Origin: UTCFX2 sp002050125
Lineage (GTDB): Bacteria; Chloroflexota; Anaerolineae; Anaerolineales; UBA4823
DNA: 64,000 nt
Reading direction: 5' to 3'
Assembly: GCA_027494035.1 (NCBI GenBank)
Contig: JAOSJQ010000001.1
Span: 3,410,001-3,474,000, forward strand
Shown: positions 18,058 to 27,104 of the stretch, piece after piece
Layout of the letters: each line of letters opens with the position of its first letter
Position numbering within the stretch: position 1 is the first letter of the stretch
The notes under the pieces: generated by a model
Told to the model about the DNA's origin: nothing
What the model saw: the letters and a program-made list of their open reading frames with translations, nothing else
Databases searched by the model: none
Position numbers and translations under genes: made by a program

Positions 18058-19160
18058 TAGCATATCTCCTTGTAAAGTACATCAACAACTCGCAGCATAA
18101 ATTGGATACCTTTTTGATGATACCTGAACTGATTAAGGCTGCCGATCAGGTATGTATCCAAGCCGGGATGGTAAAACATGAATGAGCCGGTTGATCCTGC
18201 ATTTCCCCAACAGGAATACTTTGTTGGCATAAGCAGAGGGAAGTATCGGATTTTTATAAAGCCACAACCGTAATCCATTCCAGGGGCAAATCGGGCATAG
18301 TCATCCATCATTCTGAAAGTCTGTTCATTCAACAATTTACCCTGTACCAACCCTTGTATGAATTTAAGCAGATCTTCAATCGGGGCTGTAATTCCTCCCC
18401 CTGCGTAATCCATGCCTAATGAGCGATAGCCAGCTATATTAATGTCTCCACTGTACACTCCCGCTAGCGGATATCGGCTGGTTTGGAGGGGTAAGGAGTG
18501 ACCGATCAGGAATGACTGTTTCATGCCTAACGGTTCAAAAATCCAATGGCTCAGCGCATCATGGAAAGGTTTACCGGTAACAGCTTCGATCACCAAACCC
18601 AATAAATGGTATCCAGTATCAGAGTAATAAAACCCATTTCCTGGTGAGAATTTGGATTTCAAGTTTTCTTTTGCCCAGGTAACAACTTCTCTTGGCTGAT
18701 AAAAGAGCCCAGGTTCATTCAGCATCCGCTCAATCATCCTTGGTCCTTTAGCAGGTTTATCTTCAAAATAGTCGGGCAATCCCGAAGTGTGGTTCAGCAG
18801 ATGCTTAAGTTGGATCAGGGGCGTATAGTCTTTTTTCTTGAAGACGTGTAGCAGTTCGAGTAGATCCGAGTCAAGGAGGTTAGTAATCCGAGATCCAAAA
18901 GAGAGCTTACCTTGATCGCACAACATGCCGATCAGGACAGCGGTGAATAATTTACCAACACTAGCCATATATACAGGCTGCCCCACCTCAACGGAGCTCT
19001 CGATGATGGTCTTTGTATTCCCTCTCGCCAGGTTCAAATGCAATTGATAGGTATTCGAATGAATCAGGAGATGAGCATTGTGGATCTTCCTATCGGAGTT
19101 TACTAGATTTTCAAACAGGGTGGTTATTCGTTGACAAGCTCTGGTTGTATTCATTTTCAT
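18057..19160 (-). CDS. Serine hydrolase, class C beta-lactamase-related
   Basis: 367 aa. The catalytic SxxK tetrad is 'SVGK' (67-70) within 'VYMASVGKLFTAVLIGML'. The YxN-equivalent Tyr is in 'FYYSDTGYHLLGLVI' (Y179), and 'LKHLLNHTSGLPDYF' is the standard post-SxxK landmark of the family. Members are penicillin-binding-protein-like esterases, D-aminopeptidases or lactamases. There is no obvious signal peptide, so it may act in the cytoplasm or be non-classically located. Translationally coupled upstream of the GNAT gene. It is AT-rich like its neighbours. Confidence 0.88.
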   Translation of the reverse strand: MKMNTTRACQRITTLFENLVNSDRKIHNAHLLIHSNTYQLHLNLARGNTKTIIESSVEVGQPVYMASVGKLFTAVLIGMLCDQGKLSFGSRITNLLDSDLLELLHVFKKKDYTPLIQLKHLLNHTSGLPDYFEDKPAKGPRMIERMLNEPGLFYQPREVVTWAKENLKSKFSPGNGFYYSDTGYHLLGLVIEAVTGKPFHDALSHWIFEPLGMKQSFLIGHSLPLQTSRYPLAGVYSGDINIAGYRSLGMDYAGGGITAPIEDLLKFIQGLVQGKLLNEQTFRMMDDYARFAPGMDYGCGFIKIRYFPLLMPTKYSCWGNAGSTGSFMFYHPGLDTYLIGSLNQFRYHQKGIQFMLRVVDVLYKEIC

Positions 19161-19248
19161 CTTTCTTGAATGTCTTCTACTTTTTCCACTTCTGAGAACA
19201 AAGTACGTCGTATCATCAGCATCTTGATGATTTCACTGACCCTTCGGT

Positions 19249-19734
19249 TTAGGGGTTTGAATTGCTAGAAATCGTCCCTTTATCTTCAATGAGTAAGCAT
19301 TTCATCCTATCCTCCTGTTTTTTATTCCTTCGCATCTCCAGCATAATCATCAATACCAGAAAGATTATGGTTAGGATTGCCGTTGAAATTGCTTGATTGC
19401 TATGTGCATTAACCTTTCGAGCAAAGGCGCCAATTAAACCATCATATTGATTGAGAAACCATCCAGCGAAACAGGAAAGAGCCAAACCACTGATGCAAAG
19501 AAGGGATGCAATGATCGTAATGATTTTCTTTTTTCCTCCCATTGTAAAAATAATTAAACCAAAGGTAATCAAATTGATTATCACAGTTCCAATTCCTTGG
19601 ACTATGTGAACCTCAAGCAGATTCGTTCCATCCACGACGATATTTCCGTTAGCGTGAATCCACGCGCCAAAGAAGGTTGCAACGAGCAAACACAAAATAG
19701 ATAATATGGACATGACGATGATAGAAGTTTTCAT
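19249..19734 (-). CDS. Small integral membrane protein
   Basis: 161 aa with four predicted transmembrane helices: residues 5-25 ('IVMSILSILCLLVATFFGAW'), about 43-66, 72-92 and 113-132. A basic cytoplasmic tail follows ('EMRRNKKQEDRMKCLLIEDK'). AGGAGAA precedes the ATG at 19734. I recognise no family. It lies in a minus-strand series of small membrane or envelope genes (19.2-21.7 kb), upstream of the serine hydrolase, and could share its transcript. Confidence 0.6.
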   Translation of the reverse strand: MKTSIIVMSILSILCLLVATFFGAWIHANGNIVVDGTNLLEVHIVQGIGTVIINLITFGLIIFTMGGKKKIITIIASLLCISGLALSCFAGWFLNQYDGLIGAFARKVNAHSNQAISTAILTIIFLVLMIMLEMRRNKKQEDRMKCLLIEDKGTISSNSNP

Positions 19735-19774
19735 TTCACTTCTCCTGGATTTAAAATATTATTTTTTCTCTTCA

Positions 19775-19885
19775 TTAAATGTTTTCTAATCCATATACGA
19801 TAGTTGAAAGAATCAGGACGACGCATCCCAACAACATAGGGGCAAGTGCAAGGATTGAGAGACACCTTTCATTTTCACGAAACAT
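19775..19885 (-). CDS. Candidate 36-aa membrane microprotein
   Basis: A short frame from ATG 19885 to TAA 19775 encodes 'MFRENERCLSILALAPMLLG' followed by a hydrophobic stretch 'CVVLILSTIVYGLENI', i.e. a charged N-terminus and one transmembrane helix. AAAAGGG is placed 9 nt upstream of the ATG. It sits between the membrane protein gene and the DUF6544-like gene in the same orientation, filling an otherwise empty 190-bp gap. Short length makes it tentative. Confidence 0.4.
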   Translation of the reverse strand: MFRENERCLSILALAPMLLGCVVLILSTIVYGLENI

Positions 19886-19927
19886 TGTGATATACCCTTT
19901 TAACGATCGGGCTTGCTGTAGATCGAA

Positions 19928-20758
19928 CTAATACCCGTTCTGGCGGATATATGTGCTTACATCGATGTTTAATATGACCTTCTCCGCATCGAAGTAAGCC
20001 CATGGCGCACCCTGATCCAGCCACATCGCTGAGTCAACTGAACGGGGGTTGTTCTCTATCAGAGATTGCCTGTATTCGTTTCGCAGTATCCATAGAATTT
20101 TGGACTGATCCTCTCCCGCATCGCGGTAACGCATCGTTTCCATCGTATCGATTAGACCTGTCTGAGGGTTGAAGCGAACCACAAAATTCTCCTCATCATT
20201 CTCAAATGGCACATATAGGAGTGCTGTGTTCGCGTCTACTGCCTCCCAATGGACGCGTGGATCGCTCACCCAAAGGGCTGGGAACCAGATGGCCTCCGCC
20301 CAAAGGGTCAAGTTCGCAGCCTGGTTGTTGTTTGGATCATTTGTTGTATGCGCCATTGGGCTTGCAAAGAAACTCACACCATCGATATATCCCTCATTCA
20401 CCTTCAGGACAGGGATACCAAAAAACGTGGCTTCAAAGTAATGGCGGTAATCTCTGCCAGCATTGTGAACAAAAACAAACCGTGCTGGTATTGGAATATT
20501 CATGAAGGGTTTGAGAACCCCCCGCCCGAATATCACGGTTGTTTCTATTACGGGAATTTCATCGCCATAGATGGCGGCGAAAAAACGCTCCACAGGACTT
20601 GGGAGCCCATCTGGCAGTGACACTGTCTTTAATAGCGTTTCTTTTTCTGTAAACGGCGAAAAAGGTTTTGGTTGGATTTGAATACCAAACCATCCCAGTG
20701 CACCAAGCGATAACACAACAATAAAGATTAAGAAAAGAGAGTTCCGAATGGTTTCCAT
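19928..20758 (-). CDS. DUF6544-like conserved protein with N-terminal membrane anchor
   Basis: 276 aa from ATG 20758, which has GGAGGAAAA directly upstream; the in-frame extension to 20845 overlaps the flavodoxin gene and lacks such a site. One N-terminal hydrophobic segment (about residues 5-27, 'NSLFLIFIVVLSLGALGWFG') acts as an anchor or signal. The exported part has 'LPSPVERFFAAIYGDEIPVI', then 'FGRGVLKPF' and 'WFPALWVSDPRVHWEAVD', which recall the DUF6544 family of unknown function. It follows the flavodoxin-like gene closely, suggesting an operon. Confidence 0.65.
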   Translation of the reverse strand: METIRNSLFLIFIVVLSLGALGWFGIQIQPKPFSPFTEKETLLKTVSLPDGLPSPVERFFAAIYGDEIPVIETTVIFGRGVLKPFMNIPIPARFVFVHNAGRDYRHYFEATFFGIPVLKVNEGYIDGVSFFASPMAHTTNDPNNNQAANLTLWAEAIWFPALWVSDPRVHWEAVDANTALLYVPFENDEENFVVRFNPQTGLIDTMETMRYRDAGEDQSKILWILRNEYRQSLIENNPRSVDSAMWLDQGAPWAYFDAEKVILNIDVSTYIRQNGY

Positions 20759-20778
20759 TTTTCCTCCACACATTCGTC

Positions 20779-21462
20779 TCATAATAGAACTGCCTCCCTC
20801 TCCTTCCAGGCAGTTAGAGAAACTGAGAAGATCGATTGCCCCCAATCCTTAATTGCTGCCCAATCTCGAAAGTCTCCAACAGGTGTTTTTGCTATATTCC
20901 CTATCACGGCATCGATGGAAGGAACCTTGGTGGGGTCGTAAACGCCGGTAAAAAAGGCTTCATACTGCAAGGACAAAAGGTTGCGAATCGGGTTCAGGTA
21001 GGCAAGGCGAGCTTTCCGGCTGGTTTCATCTTGTCCGTCATGTTGGAGATAGACAGCGAAACAAGCGAGAGGAATTCCTCGTAATTCAGAGTGATATTCC
21101 TCAACGAAATGAGTGATCTCTGGAAGAGGTGACCCCATTCGAATGGCACTACCAATCACCACATGGCTATACCCCACCAGACTCGTTACCCGTTTGATCG
21201 GACAAATATTGACAGCAAAATCCCTTTCTTCAAGTTCTGTGGCGATTCTATGGGCGATCTCCATTGTTGAGCCAGCTCGCGTGGCATAAGTAACAAGCAC
21301 AACGGGATTCGCCAAATTCCGATTGGCAGTCAACTTTCGAAATTGACTATCAACTGGACGGCGTAATGTAATAGGGCTCACCCTGGCGCAGGTCAGGGTA
21401 GTAGCACCGATATCGGCGGCTAAGTATGCGAGAAATTGACGATTGGTGATTTTCTTCGACAT
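20779..21462 (-). CDS. Flavodoxin-domain protein (HemG-like)
   Basis: 227 aa. Residues about 53-200 form a flavodoxin-like fold with the FMN phosphate loop 'VTYATRAGSTMEIAHRIA' and 'VVIGSAIRMGSPLPEI', as in protoporphyrinogen oxidase HemG-type flavodoxins. The N-terminus 'NRQFLAYLAADIGATTLTCA' resembles a Tat/lipoprotein leader of the 'RRxFL...AGxGATALxC' type, but the twin arginine is not complete (NR instead of RR), so export is doubtful. It is probably an electron-transfer or redox-sensing protein; the substrate is unknown. It is followed 20 nt later by the DUF6544-like gene. Confidence 0.8.
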   Translation of the reverse strand: MSKKITNRQFLAYLAADIGATTLTCARVSPITLRRPVDSQFRKLTANRNLANPVVLVTYATRAGSTMEIAHRIATELEERDFAVNICPIKRVTSLVGYSHVVIGSAIRMGSPLPEITHFVEEYHSELRGIPLACFAVYLQHDGQDETSRKARLAYLNPIRNLLSLQYEAFFTGVYDPTKVPSIDAVIGNIAKTPVGDFRDWAAIKDWGQSIFSVSLTAWKEREAVLL

Positions 21463-21478
21463 GCTGGTTTCCTCATCT

Positions 21479-21709
21479 TTACTTTGGTGTTTGCCTTACC
21501 GAGAGTAACGTAAGATTAAGATCACGAATCTTGTTGAGCACCCCGTGCAATCCGGCTTGATCGATATTAACAGCCTTTAGAAGAACATCCCCATTCTCCA
21601 GGTTTTCAATGGACCAACCTATAAAGTACGTTGACCAATGTTCTTCAAGATGATCTTTCACCCGAATTTCATAAGCTGAACCGGAATTGTTATTAGGTTC
21701 GTTGGCCAT
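21479..21709 (-). CDS. Small conserved hypothetical protein
   Basis: 76 aa: 'YEIRVKDHLEEHWSTYFIGW' followed by 'DQAGLHGVLNKIRDLNLTLL'. The pattern of a beta-hairpin then an amphipathic 'D-x-AxLHGxLxKIRDLxLxLLSV' helix is one I recognise as a widespread short protein next to regulators and transporters, with no assigned function. It is 16 nt upstream of the flavodoxin gene and probably heads that transcript. GGAAAAA precedes the ATG weakly. Confidence 0.65.
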   Translation of the reverse strand: MANEPNNNSGSAYEIRVKDHLEEHWSTYFIGWSIENLENGDVLLKAVNIDQAGLHGVLNKIRDLNLTLLSVRQTPK

Positions 21710-21731
21710 ATTGTTTTTCCAATCATGTTAC

Positions 21732-21973
21732 CTATGGGTTGGATCCTTTTGTGTTGAGATAATTTGACTCGCGTATAATTTCGCCAAAAGTGGAATAGCC
21801 GCGATCTAGAAGGGTTGATGTGCCATAACTGCATCGTTCTTTATCGATCCAATGACTCACCGGCACAAAATCGTTTGCCAATTTGCCACTCCTGACTAGT
21901 TTTACAAAACAATCGTAACAAGATGGAACTTTTTCGTCGCCTATCTTAAGATAAGGATCAGGTTTGTTTTTAA
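21732..21973 (-). pseudogene. Gene remnant cut by the IS4-like element
   Basis: An open minus-strand frame gives about 80 residues ('CYDCFVKLVRSGKLANDFVP', then 'GTSTLLDRGYSTFGEIIRES') with no start codon of its own outside the IS; the frame enters the terminal repeat of the IS at 21974 and uses start codons there. When the IS is removed in silico the frame meets a TAA, so the original 5' part is not simply on the other side. Function not recognised; possibly the tail of a lost gene. Confidence 0.35.
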
Positions 21974-23150
21974 ATTCTCTACCGTACATTAATAACCTCA
22001 GGTCCAGGCTGAAACCAAAATAGGGGTTCAAAATCCCAATTGCGTTTCAGACAATGACGGAGCCAATCCATGCCTAAGCGAAAAAGACTCTTATCCTGGC
22101 GTTCCGTACGGTCGATCCATGCGGCGTTGTTGTTGGCGATGACTTGTAAACCCTGCAAGATCATCCAAACATAGGCAAGGCAGGCGGCCAACAACAGGCG
22201 GCTCAGGCGGGCAGGATCGGACAGATGGCTTTTATGAATGTGAAAGCCGCGGCTTTTCTGATCGGAAAAGAAGGTCTCGATCCGATATCTACGCCGGTAA
22301 TAGCGGCAGGTTTGGTACTTGTCTTCCAGATTGCTAAGCAAGTAGATGGGATTTTCATAGTTGCTGCCCCACCACCCGACCAGGTTGACTTGCACCGAGG
22401 CGGCTTGTGTAAACCCAACTTGGCGATACTGCATGACGCTCTTTTTCTGTAGGGGCATGTCGGCAATGGGGTGCTCTCCTTGTGGGCTGTGCACGTAAAT
22501 CTGTGGAGATGTGCGTAAAACGTACTTCCAGGAAGTGTTTTCTTGCAGCCAAAGCAGCATTTCAGTAGTGTCATACTCCGCATCACCCATCAAGATCACC
22601 TCTACCCCTTCGGGAAGCAGCGCTTTGAGCTTTTCGAGCACCTGGATATGGCGCTCGGCGCTGGTGTGGCCTTTCTTACCGGGATAGACTAGCCACACCA
22701 ACGGTAAGGCGCGTTTCTTGTAGACGATACCGACCATCAACACCATGCAGTTGCGCCCAACCTGGCTGGCATCCATCACCACCGCCAAGGGCAAAAGCGC
22801 CAAGGCGCACAAGATCTGCCGAGCAAAAGGTAGATAGATCCATTCCTCATCCAAGTGTCTTGTTTGACCCACCTTCGCATGCGCATCTCGATGCTTTTGT
22901 CTTTTGCCTGGACGGGAACTTCATTGCTCATTTCCGAGAGTTGGGCTTTCTTGCTCAATACAATGCCAGTGATCATCATTGCTAAGGTGACCACATGACC
23001 AGGATGATGCAGTTTGACCATTTGCTTCCACGTTTTCAGCACTTTTGTGTATACTTTGTAGCGATCAGTCATCGGGTATCCTCTCTTAGGTTTTGTCACC
23101 CTTGAGTGTACCTTATGACTGATCATCCTTCACTTTGTACGGTAGAGAAT
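21974..23150 (-). mobile_element. IS4-like insertion sequence, complete ends
   Basis: The termini are inverted repeats: ATTCTCTACCGTACA reading inward from 21974 and the same sequence reading inward from 23150. They are flanked by a 6-bp direct repeat TTTTAA (21968-21973 and 23151-23156), the expected target duplication. The element is 1177 bp with one transposase read on the minus strand. A further 23 bp of the same end occurs alone at 30885-30907, so the element has been active more than once in this region. Confidence 0.85.
21979..23072 (-). pseudogene. IS4-like transposase, frameshifted
   Basis: The start is ATG 23072 with AGAGGA upstream ('MTDRYKVYTKVLKTWKQMVK'). The frame continues to 'MRRWVKQ', and at about 22860-22875 must shift by one base into 'RHLDEEWIYLPFARQILCAL'. 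The DDE catalytic core follows: 'LAVVMDASQVGRNCMVLMVG' (first Asp), 'VILMGDAEYDTTEMLLW' (second Asp) and 'YYRRRYRIETFFSDQKSRGF' (the Y-x2-R-x3-E-x6-K signature of IS4). No canonical slippery heptamer is visible at the shift (GTC-AAA-CAA), so I favour a mutation or base-call error over programmed frameshifting. Confidence 0.8.
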
Positions 23151-23158
23151 TTTTAAAC

Positions 23159-23195
23159 AAAAAAGCCATCCTTCTGTTTACAGGATGGCTTTTTT
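23159..23195. terminator. Bidirectional rho-independent terminator
   Basis: Arms AAAAAAGCCATCCT (23159-23172) and AGGATGGCTTTTTT (23182-23195) pair perfectly over 14 bp with a 9-nt loop, flanked by A- and T-runs on both sides. It lies 17 nt past the stop of the BTAD-LuxR gene and just outside the IS4-like element. Confidence 0.85.
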
Positions 23196-23211
23196 CAAAT
23201 GAAAAATCAGC

Positions 23212-26200
23212 TCAAATCAAATTGAGATTCCTGGCATTTGCGATTGCTTGCGTTCGGCTGGTTGCATTAAGTTTGCCGAGAATATTGTGAACATGAAACT
23301 TGATCGTTCCTTCAGAAAGGACCAAGCGTTCCGCCATCTCCCGGTTTGAGTATCCTTCAGCAAGCAACTGGAGAATATCCATTTCTCGAGAAGTCAACGT
23401 TTCAGGTAATGCATCCTTTTGTCTTTTTTCCAGTTGCGAAATGCCAAATTCATCCAAGATTTTCAATGCATACTTTTTGTATGTAACTTTAGATTGTTGG
23501 AGATATGAGTAAATTAAACTTTGGCTGGATTCTCCAATATCCAGAAAAATGCGCATATAGTCGCCCGGTTCTGCAATTGCGAAACAGCCGTCCAACTCTC
23601 TGAACGCTTCATTTCTTCTTTCCTTTTGGAAGAGAACGATCGCTTTATAAAGCAAAATGACCGCTAGCGAATTCCCGCGTCCGGAACAACGGCTATTTGT
23701 TTCCAAACGTTCTAAAAGAGAAAGACAGTCTTCGTATCTCTCTTTCTGTTTATCTACCTCCGTTCTTTCTATCCATAATCGAATCAACATGATCAATTGC
23801 AATTCCAAGTACTCATCAATCCTATCATTGCTCGCTAATTTGGATTTAAGGATTGAAATCTGATTGGACTCCCATTGGTCTAACAAATCCCAATTTCTCT
23901 GCTTAAGCCAAACCTGCACCCAAGTAACATCCATCAGGCTATGGACAAAAGGAGTCATTAAGCGGTTTTTCCGTTCCTCCTCTGCTTTCCATAGAGCATT
24001 TAGACTGCCATCGAGATCATTTCTCGCAAGCATGATTTGAGCCAGGCTTACATTAGCTGTCGCAATAATATTGTGACTGGGCCACCATTGAGTATGTGCC
24101 AAAGCTCTTTTCGCGTACATGTATGCTTGATCTAACTGGTTTCTCTCATAATATAGAAAGCTAAGGAAAGATTCATCTCTCGACAAATTCCCCTGGTTTT
24201 GAATATCTTTGTCAATTATGGCTTGAAGAGAATTTTCCAGGATATTAACCGCCTGGGTTAATTTTCCCACCAGACGTGTCACATTTCCCAGATCAGTCCA
24301 GATGTCGCGTAAGATTGCTCCAGATTTCCTGGCATATTCTGTGCCTTTAGTCAGTAAATCCAAAGCTAAATTCAGGTTCCCAAGGCTGCGTTGCGCCCAT
24401 CCCTGTACCCAAAAAAGGACAGCGAGTTCCTTCGGATCCATTTCAGGAATGGATTCCAATGCAGTCTGAGTAATGTCCATTGCCAGTTGCGGCTGACCGG
24501 AGCATACTGCTTTTAATCCTCGAAGAATTGGGACCATAGATCGAATGACCGTGATCTCTTCTGCTGACATTTTTAATTCAGGTGATGTATCCCGTGACTC
24601 TCCTTGACCCCTCTCAGGAGTAACTAATTTTTCAGCCTTATCAAGATATGGGTCAATTTGGTCGATCATCCCCGCCTGGGAATACATCTCGGCCACTTGT
24701 ATACACAACTTTGGCTTCTTGAATATCTCCTCTTGAGGAAATTGCTCAAGCCATTGAATAATGGTTGCCATTTGTCCTTTTTCGAGATAGTTGGGTATAT
24801 GAAGTTGTATGAGCCGGCTTGCGTTATCCCAGTCCAAAGCTGCCAATGAATGATCGATCGATGCTTCTACGTCTCCATGTTTCTCAAACCATACCGAAGC
24901 GCGTTGATGAAGCTCGGGAACCAAATCAGGCGAGATGCTTTGGAGGCGGGTGCGTAATAGATCCGCAAAGAGATGATGATAACGGTACCAGAACCGTTCA
25001 TCATCTTGTGGAACGATAAATAATCCCAGGTTTTCCAATATTGCCAGGCGGATTTTGTGCTTTTCAGGATTTACAGAAGACTCTTGTGGGAATTGAGGGG
25101 CAGATCCAACGCTCTTTGCGTGGACATTCAGCACAAAATCGCATAAAGAATCATTCAGCCGCTCTAGGATGGAAGTTTGCAAAAGATATCTTTGAATTTC
25201 CGAGGGCTGCCGACTTAGCGCTTCTTCAGTTAAGTAATCCATAATGAATCTATGGCTTCCCGAGAAGGCTTCGATAAACTTGGGAATATCCAGACGTCCT
25301 TGCATAGAAACTCCAGCGAGTTGCAGACCGGCGATCCATCCTTCAGTGCGATTCTCAAGCGTCGAGATCTGTTCTTGGGAAAGATCCAGGCAAAACACCT
25401 GGTTCAGAAACCTGGTCGTCTCCACAGATTTAAACCGTAAATCATCTGACCGAATTTCAGATAATTGGCCGCGGGCTCGTAACCGGGGCAGCGGAATTGG
25501 CGGATCGGAACGGGTGGATATTACAACATGGACGTTTTCAGGCACCTGGTCCAGAAGAAATGTGATTCCATCATGGATTGCGGAATTGCTTATGAATTGA
25601 TAGTCATCCAACACCAAGAGCACCGGCTGTTCCAGTTCCTGAAGATCATTCAGTATCATGGTTAAAGGCGTGGTTGGATTAAGTGATTCAGAAGAACGCA
25701 TAACTTCTTGAGTTTCTGCGCTTAATTCAAGATTAACCTTTGATAAAGCAGCCGACAGATAGGTCAAAAACCGCGCGGGGTCGTTATCGCCTGCATCCAA
25801 CGAAAACCAGCAAATTGCCCAGGGTATTGGAGTATCCAATTCTTGGAGAGAATTTATCCATTCAGCCAACAGCGTGGTTTTTCCGTACCCAGCGGGCGCG
25901 CTGACCAATGTCAGCGTTTTTTGGGAACCTTTTTCTAATTTCTCAAGGAGTTGGGGACGCGGTATGTAATCTTTACGCACTTGCGGGATGAATAATTTGG
26001 TTTTTATGAGAGGTTGTGCGCTAGGCTGATTTTGCGGGGTAGAAGTCGATATTCCAAGCAAAGCATCTTTTTTTCTGAGATCACCATTCTTTATCTTTGA
26101 ATAGAATTCCTTCATTTCGCCATCAAGAGGTTGACCAAGCTCATCATTCAATACTCGTGTGTATTCCTCAAATTGATGTAAAGCAGCACTGCGGTACCCC

Positions 26201-26838
26201 GCTTCTATATATAGACCTATGAGAGTCCGATGTGCTTTATCATTCAAATGATCCATGTTGACCCAATTGCGAGCTCTTTGAAGGGCTTTTTCCCATTCCC
26301 CCCAAGAAACGTAAGCAAGTGCTAATTTCTCCAGAGATGAAGCCAGATCTTGGAGAAAACCTTCACGTTGTAGATATTGCCAATAATCAAACTCTGGCGA
26401 ATCCCTTAAGTTCAATCCTTCCAGGAATTTTCCTCTATAAAGCGCAATTGCTTTCTCAAGATTGTCAATGCAATCTACGCAAACAATGCGCTCATGATTA
26501 TGTGACTTCACGTTGGCCAGAAGTAGTCGAAATTCATCAACATCCTGCCAGAACTGGCAAGATGGATTTATCATGACATTTTCGCGATTGCTGGTAATGA
26601 AACCAGGCCCCAACTCACGATTAATCGAGTACAGAGACCGCCGCAGGTTGGCATATGCATGCTGCTGATCGTATTCTGGCCAAAACAGTGTCGCCAGAAT
26701 TTCTCTAGGTAATGGAGATGGAGAAGAAGAACTAAGATACGCCAGTAATGCAACCGCTTTGCGGGTTTCAAGATTAACAACGTTACCACCCTGATCAATA
26801 ATGGGAATTCCCAGCCAGAATGCCTTAATTCTTTCCAT
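23212..26838 (-). CDS. BTAD-containing LuxR/MalT-type transcriptional regulator
   Basis: 1208 aa. Residues about 1-95 are a SARP-like winged DNA-binding domain ('ATLFWPEYDQQHAYANLRRS'), about 100-250 a BTAD region ('GLYIEAGYRSAALHQFEEYT'). Then comes a MalT-type STAND ATPase with Walker A 'APAGYGKTTLLAEW' (from 314) and 'VLLVLDDYQFI', the 'EGWIAGLQLAGVSMQ' motif, a TPR-like array, and a C-terminal LuxR helix-turn-helix ('LTSREMDILQLLAEGYSNRE', last about 60 residues). Having two different DNA-binding domains at opposite ends is unusual outside this family. It ends in a strong terminator and is divergent from the CPBP protease cluster, which it may control. Ligand unknown. Confidence 0.9.
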   Translation of the reverse strand: MERIKAFWLGIPIIDQGGNVVNLETRKAVALLAYLSSSSPSPLPREILATLFWPEYDQQHAYANLRRSLYSINRELGPGFITSNRENVMINPSCQFWQDVDEFRLLLANVKSHNHERIVCVDCIDNLEKAIALYRGKFLEGLNLRDSPEFDYWQYLQREGFLQDLASSLEKLALAYVSWGEWEKALQRARNWVNMDHLNDKAHRTLIGLYIEAGYRSAALHQFEEYTRVLNDELGQPLDGEMKEFYSKIKNGDLRKKDALLGISTSTPQNQPSAQPLIKTKLFIPQVRKDYIPRPQLLEKLEKGSQKTLTLVSAPAGYGKTTLLAEWINSLQELDTPIPWAICWFSLDAGDNDPARFLTYLSAALSKVNLELSAETQEVMRSSESLNPTTPLTMILNDLQELEQPVLLVLDDYQFISNSAIHDGITFLLDQVPENVHVVISTRSDPPIPLPRLRARGQLSEIRSDDLRFKSVETTRFLNQVFCLDLSQEQISTLENRTEGWIAGLQLAGVSMQGRLDIPKFIEAFSGSHRFIMDYLTEEALSRQPSEIQRYLLQTSILERLNDSLCDFVLNVHAKSVGSAPQFPQESSVNPEKHKIRLAILENLGLFIVPQDDERFWYRYHHLFADLLRTRLQSISPDLVPELHQRASVWFEKHGDVEASIDHSLAALDWDNASRLIQLHIPNYLEKGQMATIIQWLEQFPQEEIFKKPKLCIQVAEMYSQAGMIDQIDPYLDKAEKLVTPERGQGESRDTSPELKMSAEEITVIRSMVPILRGLKAVCSGQPQLAMDITQTALESIPEMDPKELAVLFWVQGWAQRSLGNLNLALDLLTKGTEYARKSGAILRDIWTDLGNVTRLVGKLTQAVNILENSLQAIIDKDIQNQGNLSRDESFLSFLYYERNQLDQAYMYAKRALAHTQWWPSHNIIATANVSLAQIMLARNDLDGSLNALWKAEEERKNRLMTPFVHSLMDVTWVQVWLKQRNWDLLDQWESNQISILKSKLASNDRIDEYLELQLIMLIRLWIERTEVDKQKERYEDCLSLLERLETNSRCSGRGNSLAVILLYKAIVLFQKERRNEAFRELDGCFAIAEPGDYMRIFLDIGESSQSLIYSYLQQSKVTYKKYALKILDEFGISQLEKRQKDALPETLTSREMDILQLLAEGYSNREMAERLVLSEGTIKFHVHNILGKLNATSRTQAIANARNLNLI

Positions 26839-27104
26839 TGGACTTCTTTATTTGAATCTCGTTTCTGGTAGCTCCAATGATAATACAAAAATGCACCACA
26901 TTAACAAGATTATATGCCGTTGGTGGATGGATGCCAAATCTGTGATCTCTATGGAGAGTGTTCCACTTTGACTCGCAACACAAAAAATAACCTCGAACTC
27001 GCAAAACATTTTTTGATTCTCTTTTTCAACGTATTTTCAACAGTTTTGTAACACAGCTAAAGTAAGATCATTATGGATGTTTCACTGATTGAAAAGGATA
27101 AAAC

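Noticed and set aside
22850..22880. Programmed frameshifting in the IS4-like transposase
   Set aside because: No slippery heptamer or downstream structure is evident, and other single-base shifts in this window point to mutation or base-calling error.
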